This document shows positions 56,324 through 64,000 of a stretch of 64,000 nucleotides of DNA, in pieces. The first letter of the stretch is position 1; each line of letters starts with the position of its first letter. The translations under genes were made by a program, and so were the position numbers. Below the pieces are notes generated by a model. That model had not been told where the DNA came from and ran no database searches. It was given only the letters and a program-made list of their open reading frames with translations. Source of the DNA: Alteromonas macleodii ATCC 27126 (GTDB taxonomy: Bacteria > Pseudomonadota > Gammaproteobacteria > Enterobacterales > Alteromonadaceae); NCBI RefSeq assembly GCF_000172635.2, contig NC_018632.1, positions 3,844,001 to 3,908,000 of the forward strand, written 5' to 3'.

Positions 56324-59300
56324 ATGAAACTACTACCTTCACTCGAGCGCGCTGTACCCAAAGAGCACCTTGCCCCAGCTGCTTTACACGACCTAATTAC
56401 TAGTTTACAAAATATAAAAATTGCTATTGAAAGCAGTGTTTCAAATGAGCAGAAAGCTAAATTAGACAACCTTGATAACATTATCAATAAGCTAACGCAG
56501 TTAGGTGATGACCCCAGCATTGACGATATCCCCACTGCCGCTAAAACAATTATTGAGAATGCCGTTGCACTATTCCCCGACGACAAACAACAAGAAATAT
56601 TAGAATCACAGGTATACAAAAAAACATTCAAGCTACTTGATCAATGGGAACAAATTAGCGCGCCGATTAGTTCACAGACCGACGGTTTTAATAGAAACAT
56701 TGAGTTTGATAAAGACTACGACACAAAATTTAATGATTTTCAGATAGGTCTTCGGGTTGGTGCTATTGGCATTTATAACATCAACGTACTTACCACAAAA
56801 CAAGCGCAAAAACTGCTTAAACTTGAGGTGGCTGATACAGAATGCCTTGTAAACCAAACGCTTTCCGCGGCCTATGAAGTAAATGCTTCGGCGGCTGGCG
56901 CGATAAAATTTATCAATATTAGTGCAAGCTTAGCGAAAGCTGGCGAATTGAAATTAGACACCTTTTTTCAAGTAAAAAACAACATACCCACATATCGCGC
57001 ATTATGGGCAATGTTTAAAACCCCTGTCGTACCATGGAGCTTAAAATCTGTAAATACACTACTTACAGTACCAAATGGCGGCACTAGCCTTGGTTATCGC
57101 GCATGTGCATTAAAAACAGGTACGTCTTTTACCATTCAAGGTGAAGTGGGTGTCGGTAAGTCATTGGTTACTCAAACTGATTTGAAAGGAAATGTAATAG
57201 ACATAGACTTTTCTACCGAAATAAGTGCATCTCACCAACACACTATAACAGGCGATGTAAGCATGTTTGTTACTAAACACGCTAGCAGCGGCAAACCATT
57301 ACTAAAGATAACGATCGAAGAGGCAGACGAACGCACTAACGCACTAAATTTAGCGCTACAGGCGCAAATTAAAGGGCTGGACAAACTAGCTGGGCAATAC
57401 GTTGAAATGCTGCTTTCTAAAGGCAACAAAATAGTACAGTGGTTAGAAGAAAACAGCTCTCCCGGCGCTGCGTTACTAGAAAGTTTAGATAGTAATGTAA
57501 ATAAAGATAAGTGGTACAAGCCTATCGCTAGTTTAGCTCTTGGCCAAGAAAGTGTTGATGACGCGGTAGAAAGCCTTATCGGCAACGAACTTCAGAATGT
57601 CATTGACCGCATACCACTTTCAAGTGAAGACGATGCGGAAGAACTGGCCAACAAAGTGGTAACAAAATTATTAGATATATTTGGTGCTAGTGATAGCACT
57701 GCTATAGAAAGCTACAGAGAGGCGGCTGAGCAGGCACTTCAAGATGAACTAGCGAAGCTCCAGCAGCATATACGTCAACAAGCCGATAGATTTAAGGAAT
57801 TGATAGAGAGCGAAGCTAAAGACGTACTTAAGCCAGTAGAGGCATTAGGCAAAGAAGTAAAACAAGCTGTTACGCAATTCGATGACAATATTGAGAAAAA
57901 CTTTAATAAGATCATTTCAAAATACCGTGAATTTAAAGAAAAAATCACTTCTGCATTAGAAAAATCAGCCAACATTAAGCTGGGGTTAGCCTATGACGAT
58001 TTAAGAAAACGTTCTACGTCGCTATCTCATAGCTTGGAGTTATTGCTAGAGGCGCCAGAGTCTTCCGATGTTCAAACCTTTTATAGAAGCTTAGCCATTG
58101 GTGACGATAAAAAAGTAGCGAGTATGCTACCTACGCTGTTAAATACCGGCAAAGTTAAAGTACTAGCCGAGTCTACCGCCATTGAAACAATGCGAAATAA
58201 TACGACAACGTTAGGTTTAAGTATTATTGGTAAAAACATCACCTCTGTGAAGGATGTGTTGTCACAACTAAACGTTAAAGTTGATACCAGCGGTAATTTG
58301 TACGTTAAACAAGAATACAAAGTTACCGCAACTGCCAGTGGGCTTGGTGAAACGCGAGAAGCCGTACTTAATCTTACTTATGGTATTGCACAAGCGTCGC
58401 AAAACCCGGACTTCGTAGGCAGCGTGGGCTTTAGTTACACAAACAAAGATTCAAAGCTCCACTCTGTAAACGAAATTTCTGAGTTTCTACATTCATTAGA
58501 TTTCAGCAACAATCCGCACTTTAATAACCTGCCAAACGATGTGTCGGTGCCCACTCTTATACCTGCATATCGAAAAAATACGGCGATTGCAGAATTCAAC
58601 AAGATAGTTAAGCAAGCCCCTACCCAATTCACCACTAGCGAAATATGTATTAGCTTGCGAGCTAGCAAACAAACCTACCGAAAGCTGCTGGGCTTGAATG
58701 GTTACAACCTATTTAACAATGCCATGACCTACTTAATTTACTTAACAAAAAGAGACGATTTTTACCAAGAAGCCATGGAGGACATTGTAGAAATTTATGA
58801 AGAACTTGACCCCAAATATGCCGACTACAATGAACTATTTTCGCTTCTACTTGGTTCACCAAACAGTACCAATATAAGTTTAAACACAATAAAGAATGAT
58901 TTAAGAGATTTAGACAGCTTCAAAAAGCTTATGAAGCGGAAATCGAAACTACCGTATAAAAATGAAAAAATTTTTTGGCTTAGAGTTAATTCAAAATTTG
59001 AAAAATACGCAGAAATGGCGGGCGCACTTAGACGCTTACCTACCACACTAAATGCGATAGAAACCGCAGTAGATAATTTCAGCGTAACAACACAACAAAA
59101 AGCAGATTTGGAAAAATTAAACGCCACATTAAAGGGGTTGAACAAAAAATTCCAACGCGGGCTAGACGATTGGGTAGAAGTAGAAGGCATAGTTAAAAAC
59201 GCCATTGACGACCTGTACTCAAAGTTCGGCTGGGCAAAATCGAGCGTTAACTTGCGGCTATTGAGCTTTCTTTTGTTACTTCAGGAAACCGTAGGTGAAG

Positions 59301-59371
59301 ACGAGGAGTTGTTCTTAACCACGATTACGCTTAGCAATGCGAGCGATGAGCGCAGGGTTATTGTGGTTTAG
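56324..59371 (+). CDS. 1015-residue protein of unknown family (patatin operon)
   Basis: I do not recognise this protein. There is no signal peptide. Residues about 1-120 are helical. About 130-335 look beta-rich with repeated short strands (QIGLRVGAIGIYNINVLT, ISASLAKAGELKLDTFF, SFTIQGEVGVGKSLV). About 340-560 are strongly helical, with a probable coiled coil (EQALQDELAKLQQHIRQQAD, VEALGKEVKQAVTQF). About 560-720 are mixed, and 730-1015 again helical. G273-S280 (GEVGVGKS) formally fits a P-loop, but its strand-rich context and the absence of a separate Walker B motif argue against an ATPase. It follows the patatin gene on the same strand and precedes three small genes, with the next start 22 bp past its stop. 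Confidence 0.7.
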   Translation: MKLLPSLERAVPKEHLAPAALHDLITSLQNIKIAIESSVSNEQKAKLDNLDNIINKLTQLGDDPSIDDIPTAAKTIIENAVALFPDDKQQEILESQVYKKTFKLLDQWEQISAPISSQTDGFNRNIEFDKDYDTKFNDFQIGLRVGAIGIYNINVLTTKQAQKLLKLEVADTECLVNQTLSAAYEVNASAAGAIKFINISASLAKAGELKLDTFFQVKNNIPTYRALWAMFKTPVVPWSLKSVNTLLTVPNGGTSLGYRACALKTGTSFTIQGEVGVGKSLVTQTDLKGNVIDIDFSTEISASHQHTITGDVSMFVTKHASSGKPLLKITIEEADERTNALNLALQAQIKGLDKLAGQYVEMLLSKGNKIVQWLEENSSPGAALLESLDSNVNKDKWYKPIASLALGQESVDDAVESLIGNELQNVIDRIPLSSEDDAEELANKVVTKLLDIFGASDSTAIESYREAAEQALQDELAKLQQHIRQQADRFKELIESEAKDVLKPVEALGKEVKQAVTQFDDNIEKNFNKIISKYREFKEKITSALEKSANIKLGLAYDDLRKRSTSLSHSLELLLEAPESSDVQTFYRSLAIGDDKKVASMLPTLLNTGKVKVLAESTAIETMRNNTTTLGLSIIGKNITSVKDVLSQLNVKVDTSGNLYVKQEYKVTATASGLGETREAVLNLTYGIAQASQNPDFVGSVGFSYTNKDSKLHSVNEISEFLHSLDFSNNPHFNNLPNDVSVPTLIPAYRKNTAIAEFNKIVKQAPTQFTTSEICISLRASKQTYRKLLGLNGYNLFNNAMTYLIYLTKRDDFYQEAMEDIVEIYEELDPKYADYNELFSLLLGSPNSTNISLNTIKNDLRDLDSFKKLMKRKSKLPYKNEKIFWLRVNSKFEKYAEMAGALRRLPTTLNAIETAVDNFSVTTQQKADLEKLNATLKGLNKKFQRGLDDWVEVEGIVKNAIDDLYSKFGWAKSSVNLRLLSFLLLLQETVGEDEELFLTTITLSNASDERRVIVV

Positions 59372-59393
59372 ATTTATTAAAGAAGGTCATGAC

Positions 59394-60050
59394 ATGAACA
59401 AGTTTATTCAATACTTTGCAGTGGCTATATTCGGTATCACAATTCCTGTTTATTTAATGGGTGCAGTTGTTACTAATGTATCGGCCGTTAACCAAGAAAT
59501 AAGCTATGCGGGAAGCCTAGATTCAACTATTCAGAGCTTTTCCGAAGCAAAAGCCCACCTCGAAACTCCTAATGATTATGCACTTTTAGCTATGTTGAGC
59601 GCAGAAAGCGCTAATCAAAAGACCATGATAAACAAACAGATTATGAAAGTAACCGTTGTACAAATAGGCTTTGCGGTAATTTCAATTGGAATGCTGTTTG
59701 TTGTTTTAGGCTTTAATGAAGGTGGTGCAGAGGGAGGCGCAAGCAATGGTGTAGTTTCTTTCAATTTCAAGACGGGGTCATCGGGGCTAGCAGCAATAAT
59801 AGTGGGCGCGGCTATGGCAACTTTGGGTGGGGTATTAAACAACGCTTTTAGCACCGTGCAAGTACCGATGTTTTCTGGCCTCGCTGGAGTACCAGATGTA
59901 TTGGAAACAGATAAAAGTGTATCTATTGTTGTCGAGGCCTTTAAAGCTTGTGATTCAGCATTTAAAGACTACCAGGGTGAAAATAAAGTAGAGCAAATCA
60001 AGCTATGTATGACTCCAAAGTTAAGAAAGGTCTATGCAAATGAAAATTAA
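59394..60050 (+). CDS. three-helix membrane protein of unknown function (patatin operon)
   Basis: From the ATG at 59394 (AGAAGG eight bases upstream) the product has 218 residues. Three hydrophobic segments are visible: FIQYFAVAIFGITIPVYLMG near the N-terminus, then VQIGFAVISIGMLFVVLGF, and LAAIIVGAAMATLGGVLNNAF, with a Gly-rich loop between the second and third. The C-terminus is soluble (VVEAFKACDSAFKDYQGENK). No family recognised. An upstream start at 59337 would overlap the preceding gene and is less likely. It overlaps the next gene by a few bases, indicating a single transcript. Confidence 0.68.
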   Translation: MNKFIQYFAVAIFGITIPVYLMGAVVTNVSAVNQEISYAGSLDSTIQSFSEAKAHLETPNDYALLAMLSAESANQKTMINKQIMKVTVVQIGFAVISIGMLFVVLGFNEGGAEGGASNGVVSFNFKTGSSGLAAIIVGAAMATLGGVLNNAFSTVQVPMFSGLAGVPDVLETDKSVSIVVEAFKACDSAFKDYQGENKVEQIKLCMTPKLRKVYANEN

Positions 60051-60687
60051 TTATTTTTCGTTTTTATTCATTATTGCATCCATAGGCTTGCCAAGCACGG
60101 TGCTAGCCGAAGTTGATTGCTGGCGAGTATATCTTATCGAACCTGTAGGCCCCCAGAAAAGTGTTCGAACCAACAACGTGTACAGAGATGCTGAAGGTGA
60201 ATTTATCATTGTATGCGCTAAAACATCATCGTTCGACAAGCCTGTAGTATTTACCGCTGGGGGCGGTGCATCAGGAACGCACAAACAAAAAAGCCAAAGC
60301 TTTATTGTTATTGATCAACTTATGCTTCAAGTTGACAGATTGCAAAAAACAAGACTGGAAGATGAGGAAAATAGGGAACCTTGGCTAACACTAACGAGAC
60401 AGCCTAACCAGAGTGAATATTATATAGCTAAAACCAGAGAATTAGCTAAACAACACATTAAAAGTAAAGAACCTGGCGTAAAGACCCTACTGAGTTCCAA
60501 TCCACTAGAAATTTCTAAATATTTACTTGAGAAAGAAATAACCGAGGAGATAACTCTGCCACACAAAAACTTATTACCATTACTTCAAGCGCTTAGCCCT
60601 CAAAAAGATAATAAAGATATCAGCATTAATATTAAGCAATTTGAAGACATTAATACAACAATTGTAAATATTGACTCGATAGAATGA
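60040..60687 (+). CDS. small exported protein of unknown function (patatin operon)
   Basis: From the ATG at 60040 the product has 215 residues with a signal peptide (MKINYFSFLFIIASIGLPST, cleavage after LA-E). The mature part begins EVDCWRVYLIEPVGPQKS and contains Cys in VDCW and IVCAKTS, which could form a disulfide in the periplasm; the C-terminal half is helical and charged. No family recognised. Its start lies inside the end of the preceding gene and its TGA overlaps the next ATG (ATGATG), so translation is coupled along the operon. Confidence 0.66.
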   Translation: MKINYFSFLFIIASIGLPSTVLAEVDCWRVYLIEPVGPQKSVRTNNVYRDAEGEFIIVCAKTSSFDKPVVFTAGGGASGTHKQKSQSFIVIDQLMLQVDRLQKTRLEDEENREPWLTLTRQPNQSEYYIAKTRELAKQHIKSKEPGVKTLLSSNPLEISKYLLEKEITEEITLPHKNLLPLLQALSPQKDNKDISINIKQFEDINTTIVNIDSIE

Positions 60688-61490
60688 TGGAAATACTGCA
60701 AATGACTAAGACTGAAAAAATAAGTATTTCTATATCTTTCGTAGCCATTGTTTTAACTCAATTTAAGCCTCTTCACGAATACCTCAGCTCCTCAAACCTT
60801 CAATACGATTTAGGCAGTTATATTAGCTTTAATGAGCAACTGGGTTACCAAAGCCTTGTAGCCAAGTTGAATATAAGTAACTCAGGCGACCAACATGGAA
60901 AATTAAACGACATAGTTGTTTTCATCACACACAATCAAAACAAGTTTCAATATCTGGCCAATGTAATTGGTACATATGAACAACAAAACTGGCAGCTAAC
61001 GCCCTTTAATGGTGTATTCTTACCAGCACAAGAGTATTGGAATAATACTGTTTTAATTAATGACTCTAGACATTTTGCACATGAAAATTTTGTGGAAGAA
61101 ACTATGCATTGGCAAGAACGGTATTACGCAGAGTTAGGCCGATTTGATGAATACGAACAAGAGCGCTCTATAAGCGACGAGCTCTTTGAAGAATTTCGAA
61201 TTTGGTACAAAGACAAAATGAGAGCCTTTCCCGTTGGCCATTATCATATGTTATTAATTTTTAAGGAAGATTCCAAAACACAAACTCTCTTATACGAATT
61301 TTATATAAGTGCTCAAAAGAAAAGGATGTTTCTTAAAAATATTGAACGTTATAGATATGGGGAGGGTATTGTAGCCCCCTTAAAAACAGGTGCCAATCTT
61401 GCCACTACCCTGGCCCTTGTTAGTGACGAAGATACCACAGAACGAATCAAAATTGAGTATAAAAAATACCGTAAGAAAAAAGGAATTTAG
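60684..61490 (+). CDS. single-pass membrane protein of unknown function (patatin operon, last gene)
   Basis: The 268-residue protein has one N-terminal hydrophobic segment (ISISISFVAIVLTQF, about residues 13-27) and then a large soluble domain (LQYDLGSYISFNEQLGYQSL, MHWQERYYAELGRFDEYEQE) ending in a very basic tail (IEYKKYRKKKGI). No family recognised. The ATG overlaps the stop of the preceding gene; a second ATG six codons on is possible. It is followed by a 65-bp gap and then the sulfotransferase fusion, which looks like a separate function. Confidence 0.66.
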   Translation: MMEILQMTKTEKISISISFVAIVLTQFKPLHEYLSSSNLQYDLGSYISFNEQLGYQSLVAKLNISNSGDQHGKLNDIVVFITHNQNKFQYLANVIGTYEQQNWQLTPFNGVFLPAQEYWNNTVLINDSRHFAHENFVEETMHWQERYYAELGRFDEYEQERSISDELFEEFRIWYKDKMRAFPVGHYHMLLIFKEDSKTQTLLYEFYISAQKKRMFLKNIERYRYGEGIVAPLKTGANLATTLALVSDEDTTERIKIEYKKYRKKKGI

Positions 61491-61555
61491 ATTTGCACTG
61501 TGTGATTTAACTCATTAACCTGAGACACATTAAAATTGTCTTAACAAGCACTTAA

Positions 61556-63691
61556 ATGTCTAACTCACCAGTTCTTATTCTTACGGGCTTTCACCGAAGT
61601 GACACCTCGGCCTGCGGTAACTTACTATCCAACGCAGGGCTTAATTTAGGTAACGAGCTTATTAAGCCTCATATTGCTAATCGGAAAGGTTATTTTGAAG
61701 ATATGCCCGCCGTACAAATGCATGAGAGTTGGCTTAATGAGAATAATACAAATTGGCAATATTGCGGTGAAAGCGACCTTAATTTAAGTGAAGAACATAT
61801 TACTTCGCTCAAAGGTTATGTTGCTAAAAGAGATGCTATTGGCACCGCTTGGGGCATTAAAGATCCGCGTTTGAGCCTATTTCTGCCTGCCTACCAAAAG
61901 CATCTAGGTGAGCGAGCTCGCTTTCTGTTCATTATTCGTCCGTGGCAAAGCTGCATAGAATCTTTACATCATCGCCACAGCAGAGAAATAGCATTATTAA
62001 CTAACCGTTCTAAAGGGGTCCTGAATGATAGGTTCTGGCATAAGCCAAATCTAGCAGCAAAGATGTGGCTAGCCTATAACTCTCACATTTTATCTTTCAT
62101 AAAGAGTAACCCTAAACAATGTTTGCTGGTAACCCAAAAGGCACTTTTCAATGGTGCACCGGTTCTTAGTAGTTTAAATAAACTTGGCAACTTCAATTTA
62201 GATGAAAACACATCATTACCCTTTACGCACTCTTTGATTAACGACAAAGCTAACCTGAACGTTAGTTTTGTCACTGAGCCCAGCCTTAGAAAAGAACTAG
62301 ACGATACATGGAAAACGCTACTCGATTTTGCAGATTATAGAGAAGAAAATGAAAGTGTATCCTGGGAAAAAGCCACTAATCCGTCGGTGTCGTTAAACCT
62401 TTTGTTTGGTAAAAAAGAGCTAACAAACGTAACTCATAAAGGTGAGGACAAGAAAATACAGAGACTCGTTAATTTATATAAAGACGACGGGGGAGAAGAG
62501 CAATACTATAATACCTATGGAAACTTACTGAGTAATCAGAATTTAGATACGCTACTTGATCACTACCGTGCCATTGTAAACAACTGCGCAATCACGCGCC
62601 TAAAATTAGATTTAGCATCAAGAATCATAAAACACCTTGAAAAGGCAAACATCTTATTAGTTGGTAGTGACTGTAGCACGAGGCTTTTGCACGTTTCCCC
62701 CATTGAGAGCCAGCAGACAAGGCTATTTCCGAAGAATTTAGGGGCAGATAAGTATGTTCTTACGGGTATAGCAAAAAAATGTGATTGGGTGGTGTTGTCT
62801 GATACACAATCGCCCAAAGCTCATTTAATAAAAAACTTGCCTGGTAACTATCCTAAAACCATTTTTCTGAGCTTACGCGCTCCATTTGATGCGATAAAGT
62901 TTTTTCATGATACTGTACTACCTCAACTAACAACGCCATTTGTTTTAATTTCAGGCTCAGAAGATGTGACTATCCCAGAGCAACGAGACAAACGTTGGCG
63001 CGAATACAATAATGACGAAGAGCGTTGTATACAGGAAATTATCCAGCACCCACAATTACTTCACTGGTACGCTGAGAACTTAAGTTCTAGTGAGTTCCCA
63101 AACTTATCACCCATACCTTTAGGCTTGGTTTATCCAAACTCTGAAACCTTGCCTTCTTTACCACTACAATCTGTACCTACGCTTTCTCAGCGTTCTAAGT
63201 CAGTTTTGTGCGCTCATAGAATTCGTGAAGGGAAGCAATGGGAAATAAGAAAACAAGTTAGTGACTTAGCCAGTGGACAATGGAAAGATCACTGCACCGT
63301 GTTAGCAGACGAAGTTTCCGAGTCTCACTTTTTCGAACTGTGCAGAACCCACAAGTTTGTAATATGCGTGGAAGGAGGTGGTTTCGACCCGTCGCCCAAG
63401 GCGTGGCATGCGTTACTAAATGGAGCCATTCCTATTGTGAAAAGCTCTGCATTAAACGCCTGTTACGCTCGGCTTCCTGTTGTTTTTGTGGATGATTGGA
63501 CGAAAGAAACAATAAGCGAAGCAAATTTGGCAAAATGGGAATCTGAATTTGCCCCATTCTTTAATGAACCTGATATGCGTTATGAGGTTTTACAAAAGCT
63601 GGGGCTGCAATTCTGGTGGAATAAAATTTTAGATAAATTACCTACACTAGACACAGATAAGTTGCTGGAAACAACCAACCCAACTGCCTGA
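61556..63691 (+). CDS. sulfotransferase fused to an exostosin-like domain
   Basis: The 711-residue protein starts with a sulfotransferase-like P-loop (SPVLILTGFHRSDTSACGNL, residues about 3-22), an IKDPRLSLFLPAYQKHL motif and LFIIRPWQSCIESLHHRHS, typical of the sulfotransferase-3 type that includes 3'-phosphate binding by R and S. The domain runs to about 240. After a linker, residues about 380-690 contain FVICVEGGGFDPSPKAWHAL and NGAIPIVKSSALN, the donor-site pattern of exostosin-like glycosyltransferases (GT47). A single polypeptide could thus add and sulfate a sugar. No membrane segment is visible. It is convergent with gmd, with a bidirectional terminator between. Confidence 0.72.
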   Translation: MSNSPVLILTGFHRSDTSACGNLLSNAGLNLGNELIKPHIANRKGYFEDMPAVQMHESWLNENNTNWQYCGESDLNLSEEHITSLKGYVAKRDAIGTAWGIKDPRLSLFLPAYQKHLGERARFLFIIRPWQSCIESLHHRHSREIALLTNRSKGVLNDRFWHKPNLAAKMWLAYNSHILSFIKSNPKQCLLVTQKALFNGAPVLSSLNKLGNFNLDENTSLPFTHSLINDKANLNVSFVTEPSLRKELDDTWKTLLDFADYREENESVSWEKATNPSVSLNLLFGKKELTNVTHKGEDKKIQRLVNLYKDDGGEEQYYNTYGNLLSNQNLDTLLDHYRAIVNNCAITRLKLDLASRIIKHLEKANILLVGSDCSTRLLHVSPIESQQTRLFPKNLGADKYVLTGIAKKCDWVVLSDTQSPKAHLIKNLPGNYPKTIFLSLRAPFDAIKFFHDTVLPQLTTPFVLISGSEDVTIPEQRDKRWREYNNDEERCIQEIIQHPQLLHWYAENLSSSEFPNLSPIPLGLVYPNSETLPSLPLQSVPTLSQRSKSVLCAHRIREGKQWEIRKQVSDLASGQWKDHCTVLADEVSESHFFELCRTHKFVICVEGGGFDPSPKAWHALLNGAIPIVKSSALNACYARLPVVFVDDWTKETISEANLAKWESEFAPFFNEPDMRYEVLQKLGLQFWWNKILDKLPTLDTDKLLETTNPTA

Positions 63692-63702
63692 AATATTCAT
63701 AA

Positions 63703-63737
63703 AAAAGAGCACGCTAGCAGTGCTAGTGCGCTCTTTT
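63703..63737. terminator. bidirectional terminator between the sulfotransferase fusion and gmd
   Basis: AAAAGAGC...GCTAGCA at 63703-63719 pairs with TGCTAGTGCGCTCTTTT at 63721-63737 with a mismatch in the middle; A- and T-runs on the two sides allow use in both directions. Confidence 0.85.
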
Positions 63738-63763
63738 ATTCCTCAAAACCTCGTTGAAGTGTA

Positions 63764-64000
63764 TTATTCTTTCGCTACAGCAACTGAATAACCATGCTTC
63801 TTCAATAGCGCATGCTGCTTGGCTTTACCAAGGTCGTGTGCCACCATCTCGGCACACATTTCCTCAACGGTAATTTCTGGTACCCAACCTAGCTTTTCTT
63901 TTGCCTTTGTAGGGTCGCCTAGCAGTGTTTCTACCTCTGCTGGGCGGAAGTAGCGTGGGTCAACTTCAACAATAACATCACCCACTTTCACACCCGGTGC
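63764..64000 (-). CDS. gmd: GDP-mannose 4,6-dehydratase, C-terminal part (runs off the right edge)
   Basis: Only the last 78 codons are in the window. [20 protein letters not shown], then [20 protein letters not shown] and [15 protein letters not shown], match the end of GMD, which converts GDP-mannose to GDP-4-keto-6-deoxymannose, the substrate of fcl. The rest of the gene lies to the right. It is on the same strand as fcl but 23.6 kb away. Confidence 0.93.
   Translation of the reverse strand, partial: APGVKVGDVIVEVDPRYFRPAEVETLLGDPTKAKEKLGWVPEITVEEMCAEMVAHDLGKAKQHALLKKHGYSVAVAKE

Noticed and set aside
57140..57163. P-loop-like GEVGVGKS in the 1015-residue protein
   Set aside because: It lies in a strand-rich stretch and lacks a separate Walker B motif at normal spacing, so an ATPase call is not supported.
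54471..61490. Calling the patatin operon a CBASS-type defence system
   Set aside because: No cyclic-nucleotide synthase or accessory gene of the known types is present, and the lipase lacks a recognisable nucleotide-sensing partner.

Overview
The window looks like chromosome of a marine gammaproteobacterium, most likely Alteromonas or a close relative. The main reason is an E. coli-like block read on the minus strand: rRNA operon, (two extra genes), murB, birA, coaX, tRNA-Thr/Tyr/Gly/Thr, tufB. Type III pantothenate kinase (coaX) in place of coaA and the many secreted or polysaccharide genes also fit. This genus call is inference from gene order and content; no search was run.

Layout. 0-4.4 kb: periplasmic catalase preceded by an overlapping 58-codon ORF, an ankyrin partner, and a Tat-exported PhoX-type phosphatase. 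4.8-11.4 kb: tufB (broken by three single-base indels), four tRNAs, an inverted copy of a 16S-23S spacer with tRNA-Ala/Ile, coaX, birA, murB and a chemoreceptor. 11.5-12.8 kb: repeat-rich intergenic DNA built on a GGGGTCAGAGTAC element. 12.8-18.1 kb: a complete 5S/23S/tRNA-Ile/tRNA-Ala/16S operon on the minus strand, whose 16S 5' leader appears to be missing. 18.4-25.4 kb: a secreted protein made of ten exact 15-residue repeats, then a tripartite export operon (TolC-like with a frameshift, HlyD-like, ABC protein with a dead ATPase domain), a divergent LysR regulator and a YkgJ-type cysteine-cluster protein. 25.9-28.3 kb: a large lipoprotein.

28.5-40.2 kb is a surface-polysaccharide locus on the minus strand: fcl, gmm, a small accessory-domain protein, two glycosyltransferase genes, a sulfotransferase, rmlA, rmlC, rmlD, rmlB and ugd. 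It supplies GDP-fucose, dTDP-rhamnose and UDP-glucuronate. The missing partner, gmd, lies at the far right edge, about 23.6 kb from fcl.

The intervening 40-63.7 kb holds three giant secreted proteins that share a thrombospondin type 3/FG-GAP C-terminal cassette (one fused to a subtilisin, one split by an IS3-family element whose removal restores the frame exactly), a five-gene operon headed by a patatin-like lipase followed by a 1015-residue protein of unknown family and three small membrane or secreted proteins, and a sulfotransferase fused to an exostosin-like domain. The patatin operon is the best candidate for an undescribed system; the catalytically dead ABC exporter is the second. Several anomalies (tufB indels, displaced spacer copy, missing 16S leader, one-base loss in the TolC-like gene) could be assembly errors and should be checked with reads before any biological reading.
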